Shown: positions 23,885-32,904, numbered from the stretch's first letter. The stretch: 64,000 nt of DNA from Streptomyces sp. S3(2020) (GCF_013044505.1 NZ_JABERD010000023.1:1-64000), one strand, 5' to 3'. Program-made: numbers and translations. The notes: generated by a model not told the origin, from the sequence alone.

Positions 23885-24859
23885 ATGACCGTGTTGATCC
23901 TGACCTGTGAAGCGGACGTCACCGCCGACATGGTGGTCGTCCACCTCAATACGACGGGGGTTCCGGTGGTCCGGCTCGACCCCGCCGACCTGACCGAGGG
24001 GGTCGCGCTGTCCGGCGAGTACGTGCACGGCGCCTTCCGCGGCCATCTGTCGGCGGGAGGCCGGCTGGTGAGCATCAACGGACTGCGGTCCGTCTGGGTG
24101 CGCCGGCCGGGCACCGCGGCCACCCGGGCGGCCGAGCCGTCCGGATGGCTGACCGAGGAGTCGTCACAGGCGCTGTACGGGATGCTCCGCAGTTCGGGGG
24201 CGCGCTGGATGAACCATCCCGACGCCTCCCTCCGGGCCCGGCACAAGCCCTGGCAGCTGCGGCACGCCCAGCGCTCCGGGCTGCCCGTGCCGGCCACGCT
24301 GATCACGACGTTTCCGCAGGCCGCCCGTGAGTTCTCGGCGCGCTATCCGGACCTGGTGGTCAAACCGGTCTCCGGGGCGCATCCGCAGGACCCGCCGAGG
24401 GCGGTGCCGACCAGCCGGGTCGCGCCGGACACGGACTTCTCCGCCGTCGCGTTCGGTCCCACGCTGCTCCAGCGGCGGGTCGCCAAGCGGGCGGACATAC
24501 GGCTCACGGTGGTGGGCGAGCGGATGCTGGCCGCGCGCAAGACGACCGCGGAGGACGACGAGGTGGACGTCCGTTTCGCCTCGCCCGCCTCTCCGTGGCG
24601 TCCCACCGATGTGCCGCCACGGGTCGCCGAGGGCGTGCGCGCCTATGTACGGGACGCCGAACTGGCTTATGGCGCCTTCGACTTCGCCGAGGACGCCGAC
24701 GGGACGTGGTGGTTCCTGGAGTGCAATCAGTCGGGGCAGTTCGGCTTCGTCGAGGTGGAGACGGGTCAGCCGATCGCCCGCTCGATCGCCGAGTGGCTGG
24801 CCCGGCCCGTGCCGGAGGGTGCCCAGCGTGTCAACGGCAGGGACACCGTGGTTCCCTGA
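23885..24859 (+). CDS. tgmB: ATP-grasp ribosomal peptide maturase (SAV_5884 type)
   Basis: A 324-residue ATP-grasp ligase that should form the macrocyclic side-chain links in the preceding peptide. An N-terminal pre-ATP-grasp domain (about 1-110) includes VWVRRPGTAATRAAE. The ATP-grasp part has DLVVKPVSGAHPQ, LQRRVAKRADIRLTVVGERM and the metal-binding end WWFLECNQSGQFGFVE. These features match the maturases of the SAV_5884 family. No protein-isoaspartate-type methyltransferase gene follows, although many related loci encode one. The downstream neighbour is convergent. Confidence 0.9.
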   Translation: MTVLILTCEADVTADMVVVHLNTTGVPVVRLDPADLTEGVALSGEYVHGAFRGHLSAGGRLVSINGLRSVWVRRPGTAATRAAEPSGWLTEESSQALYGMLRSSGARWMNHPDASLRARHKPWQLRHAQRSGLPVPATLITTFPQAAREFSARYPDLVVKPVSGAHPQDPPRAVPTSRVAPDTDFSAVAFGPTLLQRRVAKRADIRLTVVGERMLAARKTTAEDDEVDVRFASPASPWRPTDVPPRVAEGVRAYVRDAELAYGAFDFAEDADGTWWFLECNQSGQFGFVEVETGQPIARSIAEWLARPVPEGAQRVNGRDTVVP

Positions 24860-24862
24860 GCC

Positions 24863-25078
24863 TCACAGCTGCCCGGGGCCGGGCAGGGCCGCCCGCTGCC
24901 ACTGCGGGGCGGGCGGTGTGGAGGGCAGTTCTCCGTAGTGGGAGCGGCTGGTCGACTGGAGAGGCTGCATGACGAACTCCAGTTCCCTGCTGACTCGCTC
25001 GGCCTCCCTGCGAACCTGAGTGGGTACGTCGCCGCGCTCCGCGATGAGTCGGTCATAGATGGGGGAATCCTGGAACAC
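24863..25078 (-). CDS. small conserved hypothetical protein
   Basis: A 71-residue soluble protein, MFQDSPIYDRLIAERGDVPT at the start, then a helical charged middle (VRREAERVSRELEFVMQPL) and a proline-rich tail. GTG start with AAAGG about 11 bases upstream. It ends 3 bases from the convergent ATP-grasp ligase gene. I do not recognise a characterised family. It could be linked to the graspetide locus or be unrelated. Confidence 0.6.
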   Translation of the reverse strand: MFQDSPIYDRLIAERGDVPTQVRREAERVSRELEFVMQPLQSTSRSHYGELPSTPPAPQWQRAALPGPGQL

Positions 25079-25180
25079 CCGTCAACGTGCCTTTCGTGTC
25101 ACGGCCCATAGGTATGGGCGCAGCTGCCGAGTCTAGGCGCCCCTGCACCCTGCGGGGTGAATTCCACCGTTCGGCTTGAC

Positions 25181-25636
25181 TCAGGCCCCCGTCGTGGAAC
25201 CGGGGCGGACGATCATCAGAACGGTGACCGTGGCCCACAGCAGGTTGAAGATCCCGGTGAACATGGCGAGTTGGACGGTGTGGGCGCGCTCGACGGTCTG
25301 CCGGGCGCCCAGTTCCTCGAGGATCTCCTCCTGGCGGGGCAGCACGAAGGCGACCAGGATGCCGGCGGCCACGGCGGTCAGGGTGATGGAGGTGACGAGC
25401 CAGGCGTCGCCCAGGACACCCATCGCGGCGGCGGTCGCGAGGCCGAACACGGGCACGGCCACGCCGAGGCGGGCGTAGACCCGGCAGATGCGGTGCAGCA
25501 GGGCGACGGTGTCCGCCGCCGTCCCGGAGGGGTCCGCGCGGCGCGCGGCGGGCGGGAACATGCTGGCCGCGACGGTCACGGGGCCGATGGCGACGATGGC
25601 GGCCAGGACATGGAGGGACAGCAGGAACTTCGTCAT
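25181..25636 (-). CDS. DUF2269-type integral membrane protein
   Basis: A 151-residue protein with four predicted membrane helices. The first (LLSLHVLAAIVAIGPVTVAA) contains the histidine typical of the family, followed by a short charged loop, then helices at about 55-75, 82-105 and 125-147. I start at the ATG 25636; upstream codons are out of character. No Shine-Dalgarno sequence is visible, so it may be leaderless. It is divergent from the GlxA-type regulator, which could control it. Function is unknown. Confidence 0.7.
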   Translation of the reverse strand: MTKFLLSLHVLAAIVAIGPVTVAASMFPPAARRADPSGTAADTVALLHRICRVYARLGVAVPVFGLATAAAMGVLGDAWLVTSITLTAVAAGILVAFVLPRQEEILEELGARQTVERAHTVQLAMFTGIFNLLWATVTVLMIVRPGSTTGA

Positions 25637-25815
25637 GGGGAGGCGTCCAGGGTGGTTCGGAGGTGTTCGGCCGCCCACGCTAGGGACCCCGGTGCCGGAT
25701 CGCACAGAGGCTGAAACGACAGCTTCCAACGGATTCCCGCCAACCGCTGTGACCTGCTCTCCTTACCCCGGGGCACTGTGGTGGCGCTGGCGGGAATCCG
25801 CCTATCGTGGCGTTC

Positions 25816-26787
25816 ATGCACACCGTGGCGATCCTGGCTCTCGACCAGGTGGTGCCGTTCGACATGGCGGCGCCCATGCAGGTCTTCGACTGGACACGGC
25901 TGCCCGACGGCCGCTCGCCCTACCGGATCGGGCTGTGCGCCGCGGCACCGGAGGTCCGGGCCGACGGCGGCTTCTCGCTGCGCGTCGAGCGCGGCCTGGA
26001 GGCGCTGGCGGACGCGGACACGGTCGTCGTGCCAGGCTGCTCCCCGGCGGCCGGGCCGACGCCCGCGCCCGTTCTGGAGGCGCTGCGCCGGGCGGCCGCG
26101 GCGGGCACCCGGATCGCCTCGGTGTGCGTGGGTGCCTTCGTGCTGGCCGAGGCCGGACTGCTGGACGGGCTGCGCGCCACGACGCACTGGGTGGCCGCGA
26201 AGGAACTGGCCCGCCGCTTCCCGGACGTACGGGTGGAGCCGGACGTCCTCTACGTCGACAACGGGCAGATCCTCACCTCGGCCGGCGCCGCCGCGGGCCT
26301 CGACATGTGTCTGCACATGATCCGCCGCGACTTCGGCTCGGCGGTCGCCGCGGACGCCGCCCGGATGTCCGTCATGCCGCTCGAACGGGAGGGCGGACAG
26401 GCCCAGTTCATCGTTCACGACCATCCGCCCGTGCCACGCGGCTCGACGCTCGAACCGGTCCTGGAGTGGATCGAGGACAATCTGGCCCGGGAGATCACCC
26501 TGGCCGCGCTGGCGTCCCGGTCGGGGATGAGCGAGCGGACCTTCAGCCGCCGGTTCCGTGAGCAGACGGGCACCACACCGCTGCAATGGCTGCTGCGGGC
26601 GCGCGTGCGGCGCGCCCAGTACCTGCTGGAGAACAGCGACCACCCGATCGAACGGATCGCGCGGCAGGCGGGGTTCGGATCCCCGACCGCGTTCCGCGAG
26701 CGGTTCCGCCGGGTGGTCGGCACCGGTCCGCAGGCCTACCGCTCGGCTTTCCACGGGAGGCCGGGACCCCCGGCAACGCGCGTCTGA
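25816..26787 (+). CDS. GlxA/FtrA-type AraC-family transcriptional regulator with DJ-1/PfpI domain
   Basis: A 323-residue regulator. The N-terminal DJ-1/PfpI (amidase-like) domain covers about 1-185, with the nucleophile-elbow-like GTRIASVCVGAFVLAEAGLL, cysteine retained. A C-terminal pair of AraC helix-turn-helix motifs lies at about 225-315 (LAALASRSGMSERTFSRRFR and IARQAGFGSPTAFRERFRRV). A GTG three codons upstream is an alternative start. It is divergent from the DUF2269 membrane protein. Confidence 0.88.
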   Translation: MHTVAILALDQVVPFDMAAPMQVFDWTRLPDGRSPYRIGLCAAAPEVRADGGFSLRVERGLEALADADTVVVPGCSPAAGPTPAPVLEALRRAAAAGTRIASVCVGAFVLAEAGLLDGLRATTHWVAAKELARRFPDVRVEPDVLYVDNGQILTSAGAAAGLDMCLHMIRRDFGSAVAADAARMSVMPLEREGGQAQFIVHDHPPVPRGSTLEPVLEWIEDNLAREITLAALASRSGMSERTFSRRFREQTGTTPLQWLLRARVRRAQYLLENSDHPIERIARQAGFGSPTAFRERFRRVVGTGPQAYRSAFHGRPGPPATRV

Positions 26788-26815
26788 GCCTGCGGACTCC
26801 GGTGCCGAGGAGGTC

Positions 26816-27070
26816 TCACACGGCCAACAGGCCGCCGCGTCCCGCCGGTTCCGGCACCGCGGACGCCGTCCGGCCCACGCCGAGGAGCAGGGTGTCCGCC
26901 TTCGCGACGGCGTCGCGGATACCGGTGGTGCCCATCATGACGCAGAGTGTGTAGCTGACGTCCTCCAACTCCCTTGTCGTCGCCGGGTCGCCCCGCTCCG
27001 CGTCGGCGATCCGCAGCGATGCGTACCGCGTCAGCAGCCTTCTGACGACCTTCGGATCCGGAACGAGCAC
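26816..27070 (-). CDS. DUF5133 domain protein
   Basis: An 84-residue protein beginning VLVPDPKVVRRLLTRYASLR, the signature start of the DUF5133 family common in Streptomyces, with LEDVSYTLCVMMGTTGIRDA following. I choose GTG 27070 because a purine-rich GAGAGGGG lies about 8 bases before it, although the frame is open to an ATG at 27130. Function is unknown; family members often lie near regulators or secondary-metabolism genes. Confidence 0.75.
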   Translation of the reverse strand: MLVPDPKVVRRLLTRYASLRIADAERGDPATTRELEDVSYTLCVMMGTTGIRDAVAKADTLLLGVGRTASAVPEPAGRGGLLAV

Positions 27071-27328
27071 GGAGAGCCCCTCTCTCGATTTTCCGTTGCG
27101 TATGCCCGAGCAGGGGGAGGCCGATCCCATCTCCCGCCCTCCGGCTCGCGATTGACGGAATCCTGTCGCCGGGCACCCGACTGACGCTCGAATCCCACCG
27201 GTGCGAAACCCACAGGAGTGACGTTACGGCGGGTACGGCGTCGACCCGCTTCTCCCGGGGGCCGCGGACAGTTGAACAGGGGGCAGCCCCTCAGCACGGA
27301 CGCATGAACGCACGAACGGTGTACGCCC

Positions 27329-27661
27329 ATGAACCACCCCCAGCGCCTGCTCTGCGCGCTCTACGTCGGCACGAGCTCCGGACTCGCCCTGACCACGGTC
27401 CACGAGTTCCGTCACGGCCCCTGGTGGGCCGCGTGTCTCTTCGCCGCCGCGAGCCTCGTCCCCCTGGTCGCCTTGGTCCGTGAGGCCGAGCCCCGTGAGC
27501 CGGCGATCGCACGGCGACTGCGCTCCGTCGGGTCCGATGCCGATGAGGACGTGGTGCGCATCGAACTCGACGCCGCGTGCTGCGAGCGCTGGTGGACGAG
27601 CTGCGGCACCGAGCACGACGCGACCTGCCCGCACCGCGTCCCCCGGAGCAGCGCCGCCTGA
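27329..27661 (+). CDS. small membrane protein with cysteine-rich tail
   Basis: A 110-residue hypothetical protein. Two hydrophobic segments (about 6-22 and 30-50) are followed by a polar tail containing ELDAACCERWWTSCGTEHDA and TCPH, four cysteines and two histidines that could bind a metal. No clear Shine-Dalgarno is seen before the ATG, so start and expression are uncertain. It converges on the ABC exporter gene with a 14-base gap. Confidence 0.55.
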   Translation: MNHPQRLLCALYVGTSSGLALTTVHEFRHGPWWAACLFAAASLVPLVALVREAEPREPAIARRLRSVGSDADEDVVRIELDAACCERWWTSCGTEHDATCPHRVPRSSAA

Positions 27662-27675
27662 CGGGTGCGGTGCGA

Positions 27676-29448
27676 TCAGGCGACCTGCCCGCTGTGCAGT
27701 GCCGTGTACGCCCCTCCCCGGCGCAGGAGTTCGTCGTGCGTGCCGATCTCCTGGACCCGGCCGTCGCCCATCACCACGATCCGGTCGGCGCCCCGCACGG
27801 TGGACAGCCGGTGCGCCACCACGAACGTGGTCCGTCCGCGCAGCAGCCTGGCGAGCGCCTGCTGCACCAGGGCCTCGGAGCGGGTGTCGAGGGCGGAGGT
27901 CGCCTCGTCGAGCACCAGCACCCTGGGGTTCCTGATCAGGGCGCGGGCGATGGCGAGGCGCTGGCGCTGCCCACCGGACAGCCGGGCGCCACGCTCGCCG
28001 ACCAGGGTGTCCAGGCCCTGCGGCAGCCGCTCCACGAACTCCAGCGCGTTGGCGTCCCGCAGGGCCGTGCGCACCGTCTCCTCGTCGGCCTCGTCCTCCA
28101 TGCCGTAGGCGACGTTCTCGCGGATCGTGCCGTCGAAGAGGATCGACTCCTGCGGCACGACCGAGACGAAGCGCCGGTAGGTGCGCAGGTCGAGGGTGTT
28201 CATGTCGGTGCCGTCGAGCAGCAGCCGGCCCGAGGTGGGGCGGATGAAGCCGATGACGAGGTTGAGCACGGTGGACTTGCCCGCCCCGGACGCGCCGACG
28301 AGGGCGATGGTCTCCCCCGGCCGCACCAAGAGGGTGAAGTCGTGCACGGCGGGCCGCTCGCCGGCCCCGTAGGCGTGGCCGACCTGCTCGAAGGCGACGG
28401 CCCCGCGCACCTCGGACACCTGCGACTTGCCCGCGTTGTCCTCCAGTTCGGGCGCCTGGAGGACCTCTCCGACCGAGCGGACGGACTCCAGGCCCTTGGT
28501 GATGACGGGGGCGAGACCTGCCAGCGTGGTCGTGGAGTTGGTGAGCGTGGTGAGGAAGGCGCTGAGCATCACGACGTCGCCGGGGGTGACGCCCCAGACG
28601 TCGTAGTACGACACCAGTGCCGCGCCGGCGAGGACGAGGACCCCGACGACGTTGAGCACCACCCAGGCCAGCGACCCGAAACGGCCGTTGACCAGGTCGA
28701 GGCGCATACCGGAGGTGAGCAGCCGGTGCAGGGTGCCGTCCATGCGGCGCAGCGCCTTGCCCTCCAGTCCGTGGGCGCGGGTGACCGGGATGAGCCGGGT
28801 CATCTCCGTCACGCGGGACGACAGGGTCTCGACCTCGTGCCGGAAGTGCTCGTTGTGGGTGCGCAGCCGGGCGCGGAGGCGGGCCACGACGAGGGCCGCG
28901 GCGGGGACCACGACGAGGAAGACCGGCAGGAACTCCGGTGTGCGGATGCCGATGATGACGAGGCCGCCGATGAGTACGGTGCCCGCCCCGAGGCCGGTCT
29001 CGGCGGTCTGCTGGACCATCTGCTCGACGGTCTCGACGTCCCGCACCACCTTGGCCTGGAGCACGCCGGCGCTGACGCGGGAGTGGTAGCCGATGGACAG
29101 CTGCTGCATGCGGGTGCAGAGCGCGGAGCGCAGGGAGGTGCCCATGCGGCGCACGCTGCCGTACAGGAGACGGACGTAGAGGATGTGCAGGGGGTAGTTG
29201 ACCAGCAGGATCAGCAGGATGATCCCGGTGCTGAGCCAGAGTTCGGTGATCGCCCGGTGCTGGACGACGGTGTCGATGATGGTCGCGGTGATCAGCGGCA
29301 GCAGCCAGACGGGGCTGTGCTTGACGGCGAAGATGCCGACCGCCGCGGCGAGGCGGCGACGGTCGGCGCGGAACAGGTAGGCGAGGGTACGGATGGGGTG
29401 CTCGCCCCGGTAGCGGTGGTCGAGCGGTCTCTCCAACGGCGAGGCCAT
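27676..29448 (-). CDS. ABC transporter, fused permease and ATP-binding protein (exporter type)
   Basis: A 590-residue half-transporter that would homodimerise. Six membrane helices lie in residues about 40-330. The nucleotide-binding domain (about 355-580) has Walker A GASGAGKST, the Q-loop, signature LSGGQRQRLAIARAL, Walker B VLVLDEATSALD and the H-loop in VAHRLST. It probably exports a lipid, drug or peptide. It is not adjacent to the graspetide genes (about 3 kb away, opposite strand), so a link with that peptide is only a possibility. Confidence 0.9.
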   Translation of the reverse strand: MASPLERPLDHRYRGEHPIRTLAYLFRADRRRLAAAVGIFAVKHSPVWLLPLITATIIDTVVQHRAITELWLSTGIILLILLVNYPLHILYVRLLYGSVRRMGTSLRSALCTRMQQLSIGYHSRVSAGVLQAKVVRDVETVEQMVQQTAETGLGAGTVLIGGLVIIGIRTPEFLPVFLVVVPAAALVVARLRARLRTHNEHFRHEVETLSSRVTEMTRLIPVTRAHGLEGKALRRMDGTLHRLLTSGMRLDLVNGRFGSLAWVVLNVVGVLVLAGAALVSYYDVWGVTPGDVVMLSAFLTTLTNSTTTLAGLAPVITKGLESVRSVGEVLQAPELEDNAGKSQVSEVRGAVAFEQVGHAYGAGERPAVHDFTLLVRPGETIALVGASGAGKSTVLNLVIGFIRPTSGRLLLDGTDMNTLDLRTYRRFVSVVPQESILFDGTIRENVAYGMEDEADEETVRTALRDANALEFVERLPQGLDTLVGERGARLSGGQRQRLAIARALIRNPRVLVLDEATSALDTRSEALVQQALARLLRGRTTFVVAHRLSTVRGADRIVVMGDGRVQEIGTHDELLRRGGAYTALHSGQVA

Positions 29449-29520
29449 TGGTGACGGTTCCTTCCGAGGGTTCGGATCAGGGGGCCTGTGGCGAGCGCTT
29501 TCTCCCCAAGGAGTGCCGGA

Positions 29521-30378
29521 TTACACCGCATCCAGTTCGGAGATCTCGTCGGCCGTGAGGACCAGGTCGGCCGCGGCGACCGAGTCGAGGATCGTCTCCG
29601 GGCGGCTGGCGCCCGGGATCGGCACGACGACCGGCGACTTGGCGAGCATCCAGGCGAGGCAGACGCGCTGCGGGCTCACCCCGTGCGCCTCGGCGATCCG
29701 GGCGAACGGCGCGTAGGCGGAGCCCAGTTCGCGGGCCCGGGAGATGCCGCCGAGGGGGCTCCAGGGCAGGAACGCGATCCCGAGTCCGTCGCACAGGCCC
29801 AGTTCGGGCTCGCTGGAGCGGAACGCCGGGGAAAACTGGTTCTGCACGGAGACGAGTCGTCCGCCGAGGATGTCCTGGGCCTGGCGGATCTGCTCCGGGT
29901 TCGCGTTGGAGATGCCCGCGAGCCGGATCTTGCCCTCGTCCAGCAGGTCCCGCACGGCGCCGACCGAGTCCGCGTACGGCACGCGCGGGTCGGGGCGGTG
30001 GAACTGGTACAGCCCGATGGCCTCCACCCCGAGCCGGCGCAGGGACGCCTCGCAGGCCTCCTTGAGGTACCGCGGGCTGCCGTCCAGGGTCCAACTCCCG
30101 TCACCGGGACGCAGATGGCCTCCCTTGGTGGCGACCAGGACGTCGGCGCCCCGGTCGTGGGAGGCGAGGGCCTTGGCGATCAGGGACTCGTTGTGGCCGA
30201 CCTCGTCGGCGTCGCGGTGGTAGGCGTCCGCGGTGTCGATCAGTGTCACGCCCGCGTCGAGGGCGGCGTGCAGCGTGGCCAGCGAACGGGCCTCGTCCGG
30301 CCGCCCCTCGATCGACATGGGCATCCCGCCCAGACCGATCGCGCTGACCTCGACATCACCGATGCGTCGCGTGTGCAT
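29521..30378 (-). CDS. aldo/keto reductase
   Basis: A 285-residue NADPH-dependent oxidoreductase with the TIM-barrel aldo/keto reductase pattern. The catalytic aspartate and tyrosine lie in TLIDTADAYHRD, the lysine in VLVATKGGHLRPG, the histidine position in GLYQFHRPDPRVPY, and the cofactor-binding end in PVVVPIPGASRPETI. I use ATG 30378, with AGAGGTC upstream; the frame continues to 30486 without coding character. It is divergent from the Gfo/Idh/MocA oxidoreductase. Confidence 0.88.
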   Translation of the reverse strand: MHTRRIGDVEVSAIGLGGMPMSIEGRPDEARSLATLHAALDAGVTLIDTADAYHRDADEVGHNESLIAKALASHDRGADVLVATKGGHLRPGDGSWTLDGSPRYLKEACEASLRRLGVEAIGLYQFHRPDPRVPYADSVGAVRDLLDEGKIRLAGISNANPEQIRQAQDILGGRLVSVQNQFSPAFRSSEPELGLCDGLGIAFLPWSPLGGISRARELGSAYAPFARIAEAHGVSPQRVCLAWMLAKSPVVVPIPGASRPETILDSVAAADLVLTADEISELDAV

Positions 30379-30703
30379 GGGCTCGTGACCTCTTCCGGGC
30401 TGTCGCGCGGGACGATGGGTGCCGGCAAGCGGTTGCACCGCGCCGGTCGCACACCAGCCTGAACCCGCCTCGGCCCGCAGGTCCAATAGAAGAACGCGAA
30501 CGTATTCAGCAGTGCGAGGACTGAATCACCGGGGGCCTCGCCGCGCAGCGACCGTCACCGAACCGGGCCGTCTGCGACGTATCCGGACGCTTCGGCATCA
30601 GGCCTCGGCATGGCATCGATCTTTCCCGGCATTCCGCTTGCGCGGCCCGCGGGTGCCTGTGGCACTCTCGGTCTGGACCTTCGGGGTGTGGAAAGGCGGG
30701 GGC
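30379..30703. other. intergenic region between two divergent oxidoreductase genes
   Basis: About 325 bases without a supported gene. It contains an AT-richer patch at about 30483-30515 (aatagaagaacgcgaacg) likely to hold promoter elements, and GC-rich DNA elsewhere. Open frames crossing it have no ribosome-binding sites. I saw no strong palindrome. Confidence 0.5.
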
Positions 30704-31582
30704 ATGCGCATCGGACTGCTCGGTACGGGCCCGTGGGCCGAGGGGGCGCACGCGCCCGCTCTGAGCCGACACGGCGAGCTGGATTTCGTCGGGGTGTGGG
30801 GCCGTCGTCCGGAGGCCGCCAAGGAGTTGGCGGCCCGCTTCGGCACGCGGGCCTACGACGACGTCGACGCCCTCTTCGCCGACGTGGACGCCGTCGCGGT
30901 GGCGCTGCCGCCCACCGTGCAGGCCGGTCTTGCGGTGCGGGCGGCCCGTGCGGGCTGCCATCTGCTGCTGGACAAGCCGCTCGCGCCGACGGTCGAGGAG
31001 GGCCGGGCCGTGGTGGCGGCGGTCCAGGAGGCGGGCGTCGCCTCGGTCGTCTTCTTCACGACCCGTTTCCAGAGTGTCACCGAGGCGTGGATCACCGAAC
31101 AGGCCGCCGTCGAGGGCTGGTTCACCGCGCGGGCCGAGTGGCTCGGCGCGGTGTTCACCACGGACAGTCCGTTCGGGTCCTCGCCGTGGCGGCGGGAGAA
31201 GGGCGCGCTGTGGGACGTGGGACCGCACGCCCTGTCGGTGCTGCTGCCGGTCCTGGGCGACGTACGGCGGGTCGCTGCCGCCGCGCACGGTCCCGCGGAC
31301 ACCGTGCACCTGGTCCTCGACCACGCCGGTGGCGCGTCGAGCACGCTGACGCTGAGCCTGACGGCGCCGCCCGCCGCGGCGGGCGCGGCCGTCGAACTGC
31401 GCGGCGAGGGCGGGGTGACGCTCCTCCCGCGCAGTCCGGACGGTGCGGTTCCGGCGCTCGAACGTGCCGCGGACGCGCTGCTCGCCGCCGCTCGCAGCGG
31501 CCGTCCGCATCCGTGCGACGCGGTGTTCGGGCTGCGGGTCACGGAGATCCTGGCAACGGCGGAGGCGATGCTGGGCGGCTGA
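30704..31582 (+). CDS. Gfo/Idh/MocA family oxidoreductase
   Basis: A 292-residue NAD(P)-dependent dehydrogenase. The Rossmann domain starts MRIGLLGTGPWAEGAHAPAL, includes LDFVGVWGRRPEAAKELAAR, and the family lysine lies in LLLDKPLAPTVEEGRAV. The C-terminal alpha/beta domain has ALWDVGPHALSVLLPVLGDV, the usual histidine-containing motif. Likely substrates are sugars or inositols. GGAAAGGCGGGGG supports the ATG at 30704. It converges on the phosphotransferase gene. Confidence 0.87.
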   Translation: MRIGLLGTGPWAEGAHAPALSRHGELDFVGVWGRRPEAAKELAARFGTRAYDDVDALFADVDAVAVALPPTVQAGLAVRAARAGCHLLLDKPLAPTVEEGRAVVAAVQEAGVASVVFFTTRFQSVTEAWITEQAAVEGWFTARAEWLGAVFTTDSPFGSSPWRREKGALWDVGPHALSVLLPVLGDVRRVAAAAHGPADTVHLVLDHAGGASSTLTLSLTAPPAAAGAAVELRGEGGVTLLPRSPDGAVPALERAADALLAAARSGRPHPCDAVFGLRVTEILATAEAMLGG

Positions 31583-31588
31583 CGCCGC

Positions 31589-32557
31589 TCACCACTCGCT
31601 CCCGACCGCCTCCGTCAGCCGGGAGACGGCGGCCGGGTCCGGCAGGCCGGCCAGTGTGTCGACGACCTTGCCGCTCGCGAACTCGCGCTGTTCGGCGCTC
31701 GCGTCGGGGGCGATCGCGCCCTCGGCCTGGACCTTGACGAAGTTCAGATCCGTCGCGAACAGCATGGAGAACGAGTCCAGGCTCCTGACCGTCGCAGGGC
31801 CGCCGGCGTCCACATACGCCCGCACGAGCAGACGGGCGGACCCGGCGGTGAAGTCGTTGCGGCCCGCCCAGACGTACAGGGCACTGGCGAGTTCGCGGTC
31901 CGCCGCGATGGGCCCGGCGTTGTCCCAGTCCAGGAGTGTCGGGCCGGCCGCGCCGACCAGAACGTTCTGCGGCTGCATGTCGAGATGCGACAGCACGACG
32001 TCACCGGGTCCGGACGGGGAGACGTACCGGGCCAGTTGGGGCGCCCTGGTGTCGATGAACCGGCCGAGGTCGTCGGCCCACGGCATCCCGGCCCGGCGGA
32101 CCTCCTTGTGGAGCACCGCCCAGTCGGTGTCCCGGGGGCACTCCTCGTACCAGACATGAGGTGTCCCGGTCGCGCCCTCGCCCGCCCGGTGGAGAAGCGC
32201 CAGGGTCCGGCCGCACCAGCTCAGGGTGGCCGGGTCGGTGGGGTCCGCCGGGGTTCCGGTGACCCAGTCGTAGAGCTTCACGGCGGATCCGTCGAGCTGC
32301 GAGACGTGGCCGCCGTCGCGGTTGGGGAGGAGCCGGGGTGCGGAGATCCCCAGTTCCTGCGTGGCGGCGCGCAGGGCGATCTCCTGCCGGCTGTCCTCCT
32401 CGCTGCCGCCGAACAGCAGCTCCTTGACCGCCCATGAGGTGCCGTGCCCGGTCAGCTTCCAGATCTGCCCCAGGGCGCCGCGGGTGACGGGCGTCATCGT
32501 CCAGGGCCCGGCACCGAGTCCGTAGGTGTCGGCGATCAACTCCGCGTGGCTTTGCAT
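31589..32557 (-). CDS. aminoglycoside-phosphotransferase-family kinase
   Basis: A 322-residue protein-kinase-like phosphotransferase. The catalytic loop is VVLSHLDMQPQNVLV and the metal-binding aspartate is in LLDWDNAGPIAADRELA; the N-terminal lobe has WAVKELLFGGSEED. Family members phosphorylate small molecules such as antibiotics, choline or sugars, and the substrate cannot be told. The start has GGAGAGGAC upstream. It is followed by the small truncated gene at 32607 on the same strand in the upstream direction. Confidence 0.82.
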   Translation of the reverse strand: MQSHAELIADTYGLGAGPWTMTPVTRGALGQIWKLTGHGTSWAVKELLFGGSEEDSRQEIALRAATQELGISAPRLLPNRDGGHVSQLDGSAVKLYDWVTGTPADPTDPATLSWCGRTLALLHRAGEGATGTPHVWYEECPRDTDWAVLHKEVRRAGMPWADDLGRFIDTRAPQLARYVSPSGPGDVVLSHLDMQPQNVLVGAAGPTLLDWDNAGPIAADRELASALYVWAGRNDFTAGSARLLVRAYVDAGGPATVRSLDSFSMLFATDLNFVKVQAEGAIAPDASAEQREFASGKVVDTLAGLPDPAAVSRLTEAVGSEW

Positions 32558-32606
32558 GCAGGTCCTCTCCAGGGTTCTCGGCCACCCAAGATCGCAGGGA
32601 GGGCAC

Positions 32607-32834
32607 CTATGCGTCGAAGGGTTTGTCGCTCCAGCGGAACCGGGCCCGGTCGCCCTCCTCTCCCGGGTCCTCGGTCAGGGCGAGTTCGCGGGCGAACAGC
32701 TCCCGCAGGGTGCCGAAGGCCGCAGCGGGCGTGAAGTGGCCCGACAGCCAGGGGAAGTCGGCTTCGTCGATCAGGATCTCCCCGATCAGGACGTCGCCGC
32801 TGTGCAGGTGCCAGACCTGGCCGTCGAACCCCAC
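32607..32834 (-). pseudogene. internally deleted remnant of a small conserved Streptomyces protein
   Basis: The reading frame gives about 75 residues: WHLHSGDVLIGEILIDEADF, PWLSGHFTPAAAFGTLRELF, then ELALTEDPGEEGDRARFRWS and DKPFDA. From memory, full-length relatives in Streptomyces are about 130-150 residues, with some 50 residues between the segment matching ELALTE and the C-terminal FRWSDxPF. Here the two ends are joined, so an in-frame internal deletion is likely. No good ribosome-binding site is seen; GTG 32834 or ATG 32879 are possible starts. It may still be translated. Confidence 0.45.
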
Positions 32835-32904
32835 TGCGCCTGCGTCACCCGGTGCCGACTCTCGTGGACACCTTGCCATCCGGCACCGACAGCGGCGCCT
32901 CGGG

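Noticed and set aside
27676..29448. ABC exporter as the dedicated transporter of the graspetide
   Set aside because: It lies about 3 kb away on the opposite strand behind several unrelated genes, and no C39 peptidase domain is visible. The link is possible but unsupported.
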